64,000 bases of DNA from Halobacillus mangrovi (lineage in GTDB: Bacteria > Bacillota > Bacilli > Bacillales > Halobacillaceae): NCBI RefSeq assembly GCF_002097535.1, contig NZ_CP020772.1, forward strand, positions 3,867,501 to 3,931,500. Direction: 5' to 3'. Positions 38,598 through 48,158 of the stretch are shown one piece after another (the first letter of the stretch is position 1; every line of letters begins with the position of its first letter). The notes beneath the pieces were generated by a model. That model was not told the origin of the DNA. It searched no databases and saw only the letters and a list, made by a program, of their open reading frames with translations. The translations under genes were made by a program, and so were the position numbers.

Positions 38598-39184
38598 TTC
38601 ATCGCTACGGCACAAACCGCATTATTCGGATTTGAAGGCTTAATAAATATTTCGATATTTTGAAAGCCGGCCTTGTGAAGGAGTGTTTTCAGCTGACCTC
38701 CGAGCACATCTGTTGTATCGTCACCTGCTCCTTCCTCGTGAGGTTGGATCGTTAAAGCGATCTTTCCTCTTTCCCTTAACAAAGAACGTAAATGAGTAAG
38801 AGTTTTTACAGGATCCTCCCAGAAGGTGACATTATTAATCGCATAAATTTTGTCCAGGGGCTGATGAAATTTCCTTAAATCACTTGCTTCCCCATTTCTA
38901 AGGCAAATCTGCTTCGGTCTGGACGCTTTATTCAATCTTCTTAAAGCTGTTTCAAGCATAGCTTCAGAAGGATCGATTCCAAACAGCTCCACTCCATTAT
39001 ATTTAGCCGCTTTTTTTAACGCTTCCGCTGGACCAAATCCGATCTCAAGTATACGATCATTCTCTTCTATTGTGAGAAAGGATAACGTCCAATCGTTCAG
39101 TTCATTGTTCTCCTGCACCATAAACCATCCGGCACACTTTCCAAGAAAGCCTTTAGGTTTTGAAAATTGTTCGTACAACAACAT
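38594..39184 (-). CDS. class I SAM-dependent methyltransferase
   Basis: 196 residues from ATG at 39,184 (GAGGAGGG before it). Motif I ILEIGFGPAEAL replaces the usual ExGxGxG loop partly; motif II FGIDPSEAML; motif IV KIYAINNVTFWEDP. The target is unknown. The apparent 21-codon extension upstream has no ribosome site. Confidence 0.85.
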   Translation of the reverse strand: MLLYEQFSKPKGFLGKCAGWFMVQENNELNDWTLSFLTIEENDRILEIGFGPAEALKKAAKYNGVELFGIDPSEAMLETALRRLNKASRPKQICLRNGEASDLRKFHQPLDKIYAINNVTFWEDPVKTLTHLRSLLRERGKIALTIQPHEEGAGDDTTDVLGGQLKTLLHKAGFQNIEIFIKPSNPNNAVCAVAMN

Positions 39185-39346
39185 TATCCCTCCTCTAAGC
39201 TCTATCCTTCCATTCCCTGTTCCTTCCATGCTTATGCGCTCTTCCACTATTAATTATTTCCCAATCGGCAGCAATGTTTGTATGATAGATTACAGTAGGT
39301 CGATTAGGGAAGATAGTAAAATAGACATATGCAAGGGGGACACCCA

Positions 39347-40582
39347 ATGAATAAAATCTTAGGCTTATTGATCGGATCTTTCCTTCTTGTTCTAACTGCC
39401 TGCGGAGAAGATGGATCCGAAAAAAGCCTTTCAAAGCTCACAACTATATCATGGAATGAGATAGAGTCAGAAGCAGAAAATACGAAAGTACGAATGTTCA
39501 TGTGGGGCGGTGATGAAGGCATTAATCAATACATGGATGAATGGGTAGCCTCACGTCTTGAAAAAAACTTCAACCTTACCCTTGAACGGGTTCCTATGGA
39601 GACAGAAGAAATCCTTCAAAAACTCCAGACAGAAAAACAAGCAGGGAAAAAAGACGGGACGATTGATATGATTTGGATTAACGGAGAGAATTTCAAAAAC
39701 GCCAAAGAAACTGGGTTGCTGGCAGGCTCATTCACTGAATCGCTTCCAAATTTTAATAAATACTACCAAACCAATGATCCGGCTTTCCAAACCGACTTTG
39801 GAACAGAAATAAAAGGAATGGAAGCCCCTTGGGGGAAAGTTCAATTCGTCTTTCACTATGACTCTTCCAAGATTGATTCCCCTCCTGCTTCATTTGAGAA
39901 CTTAAAGACATGGATTAAAGAAAACCCTGGCAAATTTACTTATCCAAATGCAGAAGATTTTACGGGGAACGCATTTCTTAGACATATCCTATATGCTAAT
40001 GCTGAATCTCCGTCCGACATCTATGAGCAGCCGCTGGACAAGGAACAAATAGCAGAAACAGCGGACAAATCCTGGAGTTATCTGAATGAGATAGAGCCTG
40101 ACCTTTGGCGCTCTGGAGAGCATTACCCGAATACATTGACAGAGCTCGATCGTTTATATAGTCAAGGAGAAGTATGGATGACGATGGGATATAACGAAGC
40201 TCGTGCAGTGTCCCTAATTGAGCAAGGGGTTTTTCCTGAATCAACACGCTCATTCGTAATGGAGCCAGGTTCTATTGGAAATACCCACTTCCTTTCTATC
40301 CCCTTCAATAGTTCAAACCTTGAAGGGGCTTTAACAGCGATCAATTTCATGCTTTCGCCAGAAGCTCAGCTGGCTAAATTAAAACCAGACTATTGGGGAG
40401 AAAATACACCGATCAGCATCGAAAAGTTACCCGATCATATGAAAAAAGCATTCCGCTCTGTAGAAAGAGGACCGAGTGTATTGAGTCAGAAAAAACTTGA
40501 AGAAAGCTTTATTCCAGAGACGGAAGCTGCGTATGTCGACTGGATGAAAGAACAGTGGTTCAATGAAGTTGTCCAAAACTAA
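39347..40582 (+). CDS. ABC transporter substrate-binding lipoprotein, YnjB-like
   Basis: 411 residues from ATG at 39,347. Lipoprotein signal with LTAC (Cys about 20). Type 2 periplasmic-binding fold related to putrescine/thiamine-type binders; VRMFMWGGDEGINQYMDEW near residue 50 is characteristic of the YnjB group. The ligand is not known. First gene of a five-gene operon. Confidence 0.88.
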   Translation: MNKILGLLIGSFLLVLTACGEDGSEKSLSKLTTISWNEIESEAENTKVRMFMWGGDEGINQYMDEWVASRLEKNFNLTLERVPMETEEILQKLQTEKQAGKKDGTIDMIWINGENFKNAKETGLLAGSFTESLPNFNKYYQTNDPAFQTDFGTEIKGMEAPWGKVQFVFHYDSSKIDSPPASFENLKTWIKENPGKFTYPNAEDFTGNAFLRHILYANAESPSDIYEQPLDKEQIAETADKSWSYLNEIEPDLWRSGEHYPNTLTELDRLYSQGEVWMTMGYNEARAVSLIEQGVFPESTRSFVMEPGSIGNTHFLSIPFNSSNLEGALTAINFMLSPEAQLAKLKPDYWGENTPISIEKLPDHMKKAFRSVERGPSVLSQKKLEESFIPETEAAYVDWMKEQWFNEVVQN

Positions 40583-41423
40583 GCCGTATCTGCTGTTTCT
40601 GCCAACCGTTCTGTTTTTACTCCTCCCCTTTTACGGATTATTTGCAGCAGTTTATCAAAGCGTTCAAAAAAATGGCTCCTTTACATTAGAACATTATCAG
40701 AGTCTACTTGAATCCGATCGTTTTTTAACCTCAGTGATTTTCAGTTTTAAAAATGCTTTCATTGCTACATTGCTCTCTTTAATGATCGGGCTAATATTGA
40801 CACGATTTTTTTACACGTATTTAGAGAGATATACACCCCGCTTGATTGTCTGGCTGCCCATGCTCTTTCCTCACTTTGTTTGGGGGTACATGGTGATTCT
40901 CTTATTATCGGAATCAGGTGTAATCTCTCAGATTCTACAGACTAGTGGATGGCTGAATGATAGTCGTTCCTTTCCTGTCTGGACACGTGATCCTTTTGGA
41001 ATAGGAATCATCCTTACGTATGTATGGAAAGAGGTACCCTTCGTTATTCTCATGCTTCTGCCCGTCTATGCATCAATCAAGCCTGAATATTACGATTTGG
41101 TCCGTACACTCGGGGGAGGATTATGGAGAACATTTACGTCTGTTGAATGGCCATTTATCCTGCCGGTCTTGATCGAAACTTTCTTAATTGTATTTTCTTT
41201 CACCGTCTCAGCTTATGAAGTCCCCGCCTTACTAGGAACGACATTCCCTGAGATGGTATCTGTCTTAAGTTATGAATGGTTTTACGGCAGCAGCTGGGAA
41301 AAGCGGCCGTTAGCATTTGCTGCTATGATCACTCTTAGCTTATCGATTCTCTTAATGGCATGGGCAGGGTACGCTTGGATGAATAAGAAGCGATGGAAGG
41401 CATTGAGGGGAAGATTCAGATGA
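40563..41423 (+). CDS. ABC transporter permease, first subunit
   Basis: 286 residues, six membrane segments, overlapping the binding-protein gene by 20 bp. The EAA-like cytoplasmic loop is seen as YDLVRTLGGGLWRTFTSVEWPFILP (in part). Pairs with the next gene to form the membrane channel; in E. coli YnjC both halves are fused. Confidence 0.88.
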   Translation: MKLSKTKPYLLFLPTVLFLLLPFYGLFAAVYQSVQKNGSFTLEHYQSLLESDRFLTSVIFSFKNAFIATLLSLMIGLILTRFFYTYLERYTPRLIVWLPMLFPHFVWGYMVILLLSESGVISQILQTSGWLNDSRSFPVWTRDPFGIGIILTYVWKEVPFVILMLLPVYASIKPEYYDLVRTLGGGLWRTFTSVEWPFILPVLIETFLIVFSFTVSAYEVPALLGTTFPEMVSVLSYEWFYGSSWEKRPLAFAAMITLSLSILLMAWAGYAWMNKKRWKALRGRFR

Positions 41424-42229
41424 ATTCTACTACGAATAATCGAATGATTTTCTACCTTGTCGCTGTCGTTTTGTTTGTAGGACCTGTCCTGCTCCTAATT
41501 TTGCAAAGCTTTAGTCAAACATGGCGGTTTCAAGCGGGAGAAGGGTTAAATTTTCAATGGAGGAGCTATGAAGTTCTCTTGTCTGACCCCAAGCTGTTAG
41601 AAGCTTCCTTATCGTCAATTGGGATCGGGGCAGGCGTGCTGCTTGTAAATTTAATTTTAGGTATAAGCACAGGAAAAGCACTGGCTCTTCTTTCCTTTCG
41701 AGGGAAGTCATTCGTGGAAGCTATCCTTCTTTCTCCTATAATGATTCCTGTATTGGCTATTGCCATGGGCCTTCACCTATTTATGATTCGTATAGGATTA
41801 GCGGATACTTTATTAGGTGTCATTCTTATTCATCTTGTCCCTACCGTGCCCTACAGTATTAAAATCTTTCATAATGCTTTTCATCAATTAGGAAAGCATC
41901 TATTTGAACAACCTTTAGTATTAGGAGCTTCTCCTGTTTACCAATTGTTCACTGTAGAACTTCCATTGATGAAACCCGCGCTAAGGAGTGTAACGTTTTT
42001 AACCATTGTCATCAGCTTAAGCCAGTATGCAATCACAGCCATAATCGGTGGAGGACGGGTGATCACCCTGCCGATGATTTTCTTCCCGTTTCTCGAGACT
42101 GCGAATGCTTCAGTGATGGCGGCTTTTTCTGTCTGGTTTGCTATGATTCCGCTCAGCTTATATCTAGTGATGGAGGCATTAATTCTCCTCCTACCCTATT
42201 CACGCATGCCATGGAGGAATAGAAGATGA
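41420..42229 (+). CDS. ABC transporter permease, second subunit
   Basis: 269 residues from ATG at 41,420, whose ATGA overlaps the preceding stop. Six membrane segments; EAA loop region LGASPVYQLFTVELPLMKPAL. Translationally coupled to both neighbours. Confidence 0.88.
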   Translation: MNSTTNNRMIFYLVAVVLFVGPVLLLILQSFSQTWRFQAGEGLNFQWRSYEVLLSDPKLLEASLSSIGIGAGVLLVNLILGISTGKALALLSFRGKSFVEAILLSPIMIPVLAIAMGLHLFMIRIGLADTLLGVILIHLVPTVPYSIKIFHNAFHQLGKHLFEQPLVLGASPVYQLFTVELPLMKPALRSVTFLTIVISLSQYAITAIIGGGRVITLPMIFFPFLETANASVMAAFSVWFAMIPLSLYLVMEALILLLPYSRMPWRNRR

Positions 42230-43191
42230 CTATCGCTCTGGAAATTTATCAGTTAACAAAAAACTTTAATCAACAGCCCATTTTTAAAGATCTTGATTTC
42301 AAATTAAATAAAGGGGAGGTTCTGAGTGTAGTGGGTCCCTCCGGCAGCGGAAAAACTACCCTATTAAGGGTTTTAGCCGGACTCGAATCCCCCACAAAAG
42401 GAAACATTCTTATGAATGATCATGAGATAACAAATAAAAAAGCAAACAAACGGAACATCAGCCTCGTCTTTCAGCAGCCTTTGTTATTTCCGCATATGAC
42501 TGTAATAGAAAACATACGGTATGGGGCAAAACTGGCAGGCAATAAGGATGACTCTAAAATCCAACAGCTGCTTGAAGCTATTGGCATGAATCCCTATCAA
42601 GATTTTTTTCCAGGAGAAATTTCAGGGGGGCAGCAACAGCGTGTCGCTTTAGCAAGAGCGATGGCCACAGATCCGGAAGTCATTTTATTCGACGAGCCTT
42701 TTAGCAGCTTAGATCCCAATCTGAGAAGTGAATTAAGGTTTTGGGTGAGAAAATTTTTAGAAGAGCATTCCATCACCTCCCTATTCGTCACTCATGATAT
42801 AGAAGAGGCGATGATTATGGGTGACCGCGTCGGCATCTTTCATGAGGGAATTTTCCAGCAAATCGATCAGCCCGAACTCCTTCATGAATATCCGGCAAAT
42901 GCTTTTGTCGCTAACTTCCTCGGCGGGCATATCATTCTTGATAAAACAAAGCACGTTCCATTGAAGGATGTTACCCTTAGTCCTCCCGAAATTGATGTGG
43001 AGATTATGGCTCTAAAAGGATTTGTGCAGCATACCACCTATCAGAATGGACTTGTATTTCATCATATTTTGATTAAAGATTTGAACCAAAATATTATTCT
43101 TCCTAAAAAAACGCCTGAAATCAATCATCATGTCACTTTATATGTACCTGTTGCCAGCATCCGAGAATTCACTGGAGGTAGGCATGAATGA
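42226..43191 (+). CDS. ABC transporter ATP-binding protein, YnjD-like
   Basis: 321 residues. Walker A GPSGSGKTT (about 36-44), Q-loop, signature ISGGQQQRVALARA, Walker B VILFDEPFSSLD, H-loop FVTHDIEEA, then a C-terminal ~90-residue regulatory extension. Four-base ATGA overlaps on both sides. Confidence 0.93.
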   Translation: MTIALEIYQLTKNFNQQPIFKDLDFKLNKGEVLSVVGPSGSGKTTLLRVLAGLESPTKGNILMNDHEITNKKANKRNISLVFQQPLLFPHMTVIENIRYGAKLAGNKDDSKIQQLLEAIGMNPYQDFFPGEISGGQQQRVALARAMATDPEVILFDEPFSSLDPNLRSELRFWVRKFLEEHSITSLFVTHDIEEAMIMGDRVGIFHEGIFQQIDQPELLHEYPANAFVANFLGGHIILDKTKHVPLKDVTLSPPEIDVEIMALKGFVQHTTYQNGLVFHHILIKDLNQNIILPKKTPEINHHVTLYVPVASIREFTGGRHE

Positions 43192-43832
43192 AGCTCAATA
43201 GTGTGGTAAGAGCTCTAATATTCCTCACCGTTTTTGTTGCCATCGCCTGGTTCGCTCGTCGCGAATTTGATGTTTCTGCAGATAACATCAGAACCTATAT
43301 TCTGTCTTTCGGTATCTATGGTCCGCTCATCTTTATGGCGATTTATGCTATCGGCCCAATTGTAGCCTTTCCTACATCTGTACTATCTCTCGCTGCTGCA
43401 TTTGCATACGGCATATGGCCAGGGATGCTGTACATTGTTATCGGGGCAACCGCTGCCGGAGTAACAGGGTATATGATGGGAAGGTTCTTTGGAGATTCCG
43501 TGGTCAAATTTCAGGAATCCAAATGGGCCGAAAAGATCTATTACAGAATGAAGGATAAAGGATTTCACTATGTTTTCATTCTTCGACTCATCCCTATTGT
43601 TGGTTTCGATATCCTCAGCTACCTCGCAGGTATGACAAGGGTGAAAATAGGACCTTTCGTCGGGGCAACCGTCTTAGGCATGCTACCCGGAACATTTGCC
43701 TACAGTCTGGTAGGCACAAGCTTAGCAAGTGGAAATCGTACCTTGATCCTTATTGCACTTAGCGTATTTGCTCTATTATTGGTGATGACCTTCTTATTTC
43801 GCAACAAGGTACGTCGATGGTTGAATTTATAA
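43188..43832 (+). CDS. TVP38/TMEM64 (DedA superfamily) membrane protein, YdjZ-like
   Basis: 214 residues, about five to six hydrophobic segments. Contains FPTSVLSLAAAFAYG and the G-x-x-x-R/RLIPIVGFDILSYLAG half-helix motif of the SNARE-associated/DedA fold. E. coli has ydjX/ydjZ of this family beside ynjABCD, so the link between this ABC importer type and TVP38 proteins is conserved across phyla. DedA-superfamily members move lipids or lipid carriers, but the role here is open. Confidence 0.85.
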   Translation: MKLNSVVRALIFLTVFVAIAWFARREFDVSADNIRTYILSFGIYGPLIFMAIYAIGPIVAFPTSVLSLAAAFAYGIWPGMLYIVIGATAAGVTGYMMGRFFGDSVVKFQESKWAEKIYYRMKDKGFHYVFILRLIPIVGFDILSYLAGMTRVKIGPFVGATVLGMLPGTFAYSLVGTSLASGNRTLILIALSVFALLLVMTFLFRNKVRRWLNL

Positions 43833-43872
43833 AATAAGCGTTTGGTCCATCCACGACCAAACGCTTATTTAT
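43831..43872. terminator. bidirectional terminator, 16-bp perfect stem
   Basis: AAATAAGCGTTTGGTC and GACCAAACGCTTATTT flank a 7-base loop between convergent genes; it includes the stop codon of the FAD gene. Confidence 0.92.
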
Positions 43873-44947
43873 ATTTTTCCATAAACTCAAGGTCAATTTT
43901 GTTTTTGACTTTCCATGCTCTATGACTATGATTAACGAGAGGACCGTAAATTAGAAAGCCTTTCTTTCTTCCAGTTGATAAAATGTACAAGGCCGTCTTC
44001 TGAGGAGAATAGTCAATGAGTGGTTGATCCGTCATATAATTCTTCAAATTTTCGAAAAGAATTGGTCCTTGCTTGACAGCATACACTCCGCTCTTTGGAA
44101 GCTCAGGATATTCACTCAACGTTACGCAGTCACCAGCTCCAAATATATAATCATATTCTTCAAATTGAAGAGTGGATCGCACCATGGCAAATCCCTTGTT
44201 ATCCACCTCTACCTTAGAGCGCTGAAAGATCGGATCTGAAAGAGCTCCTCCTAACCACAGTACTCCTGTATGTCTAATCTTGTTACCGAAGTCGGTTTTA
44301 ATATAATGATCTCCAACCTCTTTGACCCGCTCATTTTCCCACACTTGGATTCCTTTTTTAAGAAGAAGGGTCTTCATTTTACTTGAAACCCAGGAGGGAG
44401 ACTGAGGGAGAATAGTCTCAGAAGTTACCAGACGAACTTGTCCTTGCAAACGATGCTTTTCTTTATAAGCTTGAATCGATAAAGCCAGTTCTGTTCCGGC
44501 CGCTCCTCCGCCCACAATTAAGGGTTGGCTCGTCTGACGTATTTCTTGAATGTGATCGATAAAGTGATAATTGGGTTTAATGCTGCGTGCCACTGTTTCA
44601 CAAAATTCTTCTGGAAGGCTTTTTGAACCAATATCAAAGCTGATGACATCGAATGGATACACAGATCCATCCATACAAATCAGCTTATGATGACTTGGAA
44701 GAATTTTTTCAGCCATCTTTTTTATAAAATGAACACCTGTTTCTTTTGCGAGTTTACGAATGTTCACTCTTGTCTCTTCCCTGGTATAAATGCCTTCCGT
44801 AAATCCTGAAAACATGCCCGAATAGTACTGATAATCAGAAGGTGAGATCAAACAGATATCAACATTATTTATAGGTTCTTCTTTCAACTGCCGCAGTACT
44901 TCCAAGTGAGCGTGCCCAGCACCAACGAGCAATAACCTCCTTGTCAC
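43865..44947 (-). CDS. FAD-dependent pyridine nucleotide-disulfide-type oxidoreductase (NDH-2-like)
   Basis: 360 residues from GTG at 44,947 (GGAGGGG before it). FAD motif LLLVGAGHAHLEVLRQL, second Rossmann motif VGGGAAGTELALS (about 155), C-terminal GAGDCVTL. The GHAHLEVL start matches the group fused to selenide-water dikinase in some bacteria and plants, here without the SelD part. Likely oxidises NAD(P)H with a quinone or other acceptor. Confidence 0.85.
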   Translation of the reverse strand: MTRRLLLVGAGHAHLEVLRQLKEEPINNVDICLISPSDYQYYSGMFSGFTEGIYTREETRVNIRKLAKETGVHFIKKMAEKILPSHHKLICMDGSVYPFDVISFDIGSKSLPEEFCETVARSIKPNYHFIDHIQEIRQTSQPLIVGGGAAGTELALSIQAYKEKHRLQGQVRLVTSETILPQSPSWVSSKMKTLLLKKGIQVWENERVKEVGDHYIKTDFGNKIRHTGVLWLGGALSDPIFQRSKVEVDNKGFAMVRSTLQFEEYDYIFGAGDCVTLSEYPELPKSGVYAVKQGPILFENLKNYMTDQPLIDYSPQKTALYILSTGRKKGFLIYGPLVNHSHRAWKVKNKIDLEFMEKYK

Positions 44948-44969
44948 CCAATCCCCTCCGTTCTGTATA

Positions 44970-45001
44970 CAAAACGCCCACACGGAACCCCATGTGGACG
45001 T
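44970..45001 (-). terminator. terminator after the thioredoxin gene
   Basis: ACGCCCACA pairs with TGTGGACGT (one mismatch); TTTTGT follows on the minus strand. Confidence 0.6.
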
Positions 45002-45006
45002 AAAAA

Positions 45007-45324
45007 TTAAAGACTGGCCTGTAAAAACTCTTGAACTTCTTCAGGAGTTTTGGCATTGGCACTATGAAGGTGAGCGATTTTCTTACCGTTCTTGAAAATT
45101 AGCAGGCTTGGGATTCCCATAACCTCATACTTTTCAGCAATTTCCGGAAGCTCATCGCGGTTCACATCGTACCAATTGTACTGGTTATATTCCTCTAAAA
45201 TATCTCCGATAAACATGTCCATACGTCGGCAATCCGGACACCAGTCCGCCTGGAATTTAATGATGACAGGCTGGTCATTTGAAATGGTCTGGTCGAACAC
45301 TTCTACGGTATGAATTGATTCCAT
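45007..45324 (-). CDS. thioredoxin-family protein (CPDC)
   Basis: 105 residues from ATG at 45,324 (AAAGGAG upstream). Active site C29-P-D-C32 in ADWCPDCRRM in place of CGPC; cis-proline in VMGIPSLLIF. Such variants are thiol-disulfide exchangers of uncertain partner (YdbP/YtpP-like). It precedes the FAD oxidoreductase gene in the same direction. Confidence 0.9.
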   Translation of the reverse strand: MESIHTVEVFDQTISNDQPVIIKFQADWCPDCRRMDMFIGDILEEYNQYNWYDVNRDELPEIAEKYEVMGIPSLLIFKNGKKIAHLHSANAKTPEEVQEFLQASL

Positions 45325-45397
45325 CTTACATTCTCCTTTTGTCTGAACTCTATTATCAATGATAATAGTCGTTTGCAACTATTGTCTTATCATTTAC

Positions 45398-46213
45398 TTA
45401 TTTATATTCTACACGCCCAAGCAGCCACGCAGCCAGTAGTCCGCTTAAGAATGTAACAATACTTACGATCATCATTGTTCCACTTTCAGGCACTCCTGGG
45501 AAAATAACAAACACAGAACCGATGACCAGTCCTATGATGACGGCAAATGTTCCTGATGTGTAGTTATCTAAAAAGAATTTAACAATTTTACTCATTACGA
45601 TAATTCCGAATAGGATTCCTAAACCGACAACAGCAATGATATCGAATCTGAAATCAGAGATTCCGCCTACTACTGTAGAGTAAACTCCAATGATTAACAA
45701 AATAAAGGAACCGCTAATGCCCGGCAGAATCATCGCACTGCTTGCAATCCATCCTGAAAAGAAAAGCAAAATGTAGGTAGAGAACGTAAAATTCTGCATC
45801 TGTTCCCCTTCGCTCGTCTGAAAGAACACCATCGAGGCTACTAGGGCTGCACCAATTAAAAGCAGTAGATAGTGCTTCCCTTTAAATTGGTTCTTCACAT
45901 CCCCTTTGTAAACTAAGTAAGGAATGACTCCAATGATCAATCCTAAAAAGAAAAATTTAGTCGGTCCTGGATAATGTTCAAACAACCATTCGATTAATCG
46001 AGCTAACAGAACAATCGATATCCCGATCCCCAGACCAAGCGGAACTAGAAACTTCAAATGTTTCTTCCACTCTCTACTGAAAATGCCGTTGATCGCTGCA
46101 ATCAACCGATCATAGATTCCTAGAACAACCGCAATCGTTCCTCCACTCACCCCTGGAACAACGTCGCTCGCCCCCATGATCATGCCACGATATATGTTTC
46201 TCCATTCCCACAT
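45398..46213 (-). CDS. DUF368 membrane protein, probable undecaprenyl-phosphate translocase (PopT family)
   Basis: 271 residues, about eight membrane segments. N-terminal YRGMIMGASDVVPGVSGGTIAVVLGIYD is the diagnostic DUF368 region, with a related second copy GWIASSAMILPGISGSFILLIIGVY. Published genetics on V. cholerae and S. aureus homologues show that DUF368 proteins flip undecaprenyl phosphate back across the membrane, needed especially at alkaline pH. That matches a likely alkaline/saline habitat. Confidence 0.88.
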   Translation of the reverse strand: MWEWRNIYRGMIMGASDVVPGVSGGTIAVVLGIYDRLIAAINGIFSREWKKHLKFLVPLGLGIGISIVLLARLIEWLFEHYPGPTKFFFLGLIIGVIPYLVYKGDVKNQFKGKHYLLLLIGAALVASMVFFQTSEGEQMQNFTFSTYILLFFSGWIASSAMILPGISGSFILLIIGVYSTVVGGISDFRFDIIAVVGLGILFGIIVMSKIVKFFLDNYTSGTFAVIIGLVIGSVFVIFPGVPESGTMMIVSIVTFLSGLLAAWLLGRVEYK

Positions 46214-46492
46214 AATGACGTACTCCTTTTCATTTATATCTTCTCTATTCTATCAAACATTTGTAAGATTTTATGATACATTTTTACAACAAACTTGTAA
46301 AACACAAAAGCAGAAGGGTTCTGGAAGACACGACAAGCATAGGCAAACCATTAAGTGGCGGAGGGTGTCCCTTAAGTATCGAGTGTCTGGACACTATAGC
46401 TAGACGTTACAACATCGGACTTGACCTTCTCTAGTTGAAATCAAATCTACAGATCCATAAAGGAAGGTCCGGAATGACTCCGGACCTTCTTT
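46214..46492. other. intergenic region with opuD-side terminator
   Basis: 279 bases without a supported gene. 46,463-46,489 holds GAAGGTCCGG / CCGGACCTTC, a 10-bp stem that ends the opuD-like transcript (weak U tract on the minus strand, TTTTT on the plus). The middle (46,345-46,420) carries GGCGGAGGGTGTCC and GCTAGACG words reminiscent of the type 2 repeat, too diverged to call. Confidence 0.5.
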
Positions 46493-48013
46493 TTAGGCTG
46501 AAGTTTTCTCCGTTGCTGTCGTTTTTCCTTCTTCAATGGCTGCTTTGTCTGCTCGCAATGCTTTGTACAAGGAGACAACCATCAGTATCATGATAAAGGA
46601 AAATGGGAACGCCGCTGATATCAAGGCGTTTTGCAGAGCTTGTAACCCTCCTGAATAGAGCAGCACTGCAGCCATAGATGACTGTATGATACCCCAAGCG
46701 AATTTTACCATTGTAGGCGGGGTGAGGGAACCATTTGTCGTCTGCATTCCTAATACAAACGTTGCTGAATCGGCAGAAGTAATAAAGAATGTCCCAATCA
46801 GGATCATGGCAATGATCGACATGAGTAACGCTAGTGGATAGTTGTCGAACATTCCAAACATCGCTTGTTCAGTTGCCAGCTCAGCCAAGTTTGCGTCTCC
46901 GTCTTGCTGCACTTGAATCGCAGATGACCCAAAGGTAGAAAACCATAAGAATCCTACGGCAGAAGGCACGAGCAGAACACCGGATAAAAATTCTCTAATG
47001 GTACGCCCTTTTGAAACACGAGCGATAAAGATACCGACGAACGGTGACCAGGCAATCCACCATGCCCAGTAGAAGACCGTCCAGTTATTGATCCATGTAC
47101 GATTCTCTTCACTGTTCGGTGCTAAACGAAAACTCATGGAAGGCAAGTTTTGCAAATAGGCTCCGATCGTGTCCGTGAACATGTTCATAATAAAGAGCGT
47201 AGGACCAATAATCAGCATAATGACTAATAACGCTAGTGCTAAAAACATGTTTGTATTACTTAAATATTTGATCCCTTTACTAAGGCCTGTATAAGCCGAA
47301 ATCATAAATAGAACCGTTACTATGGCGATGATCAAAAGCTGAATACCAAAGGAATCCTCAATTGGCGTTAAGTATGTTAACCCCCCATTGATTTGTGCTG
47401 CACCGAATCCGAGGGTGGTTGCAACACCAACGATTGTGGCGAATACTGCGATCACGTCCACTACTTTCCCCCATGGTCCTTTCATCCTATCTCCGAAAAG
47501 CGGCTCTAGAGTTGAACTTATTAAGGCGGGGGCACCACGACGGAATTTGAAATAAGCAAGAACCAGAGCAACAATCGCATAAATTCCCCATGCGTGCACT
47601 CCCCAGTGGAAATAGACGAAACGCATAGATTCATTTAATGCCGCAGCTGTCCCTGTTTCTGCTGTAGGCGCATTGTTAGCATAAAAATAAATCGGTTCTG
47701 CAGCTCCCCAGAAGACAAGTCCAATTCCCATTCCTGCGCTAAATAGCATAGCAAACCACGTCGCATAATTATAGTCAGGCTTGTCATCCGGTTTACCTAG
47801 TTTTATTTTCCCGTATGGACTGAAGATCATATAAAGACAGAAGATCACAAATCCAGTAACAATCAATAAGTAATACCAGCCGAAATGAACGGAAATATAA
47901 GACTGGATTGAACCTGTAATGCTTTCTAAATTCTTCGGCGCTACCGCACCCCATATGACGGAAAATAAGGCGATGGCTAATGTGATCCAAAAGACAGACG
48001 TTACTTTTTTCAT
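46493..48013 (-). CDS. opuD: BCCT transporter, OpuD-like glycine betaine importer
   Basis: 506 residues, twelve membrane segments. Closely resembles B. subtilis OpuD along its length (MKKVTSVFWI start, FSPYGKIKLGKPD, YLSNTNM, TSADSATFVLGMQT). The glycine stretch GMGIGLVFWGAAEP is the form found in Na+-coupled betaine carriers. It imports glycine betaine for osmoprotection. A sigma-B-like promoter lies ~85 bp upstream. Confidence 0.92.
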   Translation of the reverse strand: MKKVTSVFWITLAIALFSVIWGAVAPKNLESITGSIQSYISVHFGWYYLLIVTGFVIFCLYMIFSPYGKIKLGKPDDKPDYNYATWFAMLFSAGMGIGLVFWGAAEPIYFYANNAPTAETGTAAALNESMRFVYFHWGVHAWGIYAIVALVLAYFKFRRGAPALISSTLEPLFGDRMKGPWGKVVDVIAVFATIVGVATTLGFGAAQINGGLTYLTPIEDSFGIQLLIIAIVTVLFMISAYTGLSKGIKYLSNTNMFLALALLVIMLIIGPTLFIMNMFTDTIGAYLQNLPSMSFRLAPNSEENRTWINNWTVFYWAWWIAWSPFVGIFIARVSKGRTIREFLSGVLLVPSAVGFLWFSTFGSSAIQVQQDGDANLAELATEQAMFGMFDNYPLALLMSIIAMILIGTFFITSADSATFVLGMQTTNGSLTPPTMVKFAWGIIQSSMAAVLLYSGGLQALQNALISAAFPFSFIMILMVVSLYKALRADKAAIEEGKTTATEKTSA

Positions 48014-48099
48014 GTTTAGCTCCTTTCTTTTACTTTTTTTCAGGCTTGCAGTGGGGTAGTCTATAGGAGGAAATGATCAAACGAGGATATGATTATCGA

Positions 48100-48124
48100 A
48101 TACCCCCTTGACGAAAATATAAAC
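48100..48124 (-). promoter_or_regulatory. candidate sigma-B promoter of opuD
   Basis: GTTTAT, 13 bp, GGGTAT on the minus strand. One -35 mismatch from consensus; spacing in the allowed range. Osmoprotectant uptake genes belong to the sigma-B regulon in B. subtilis, which supports it. Confidence 0.55.
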
Positions 48125-48158
48125 GATAAGTCGAAAAATATGGAAAATCCTCGAATGG

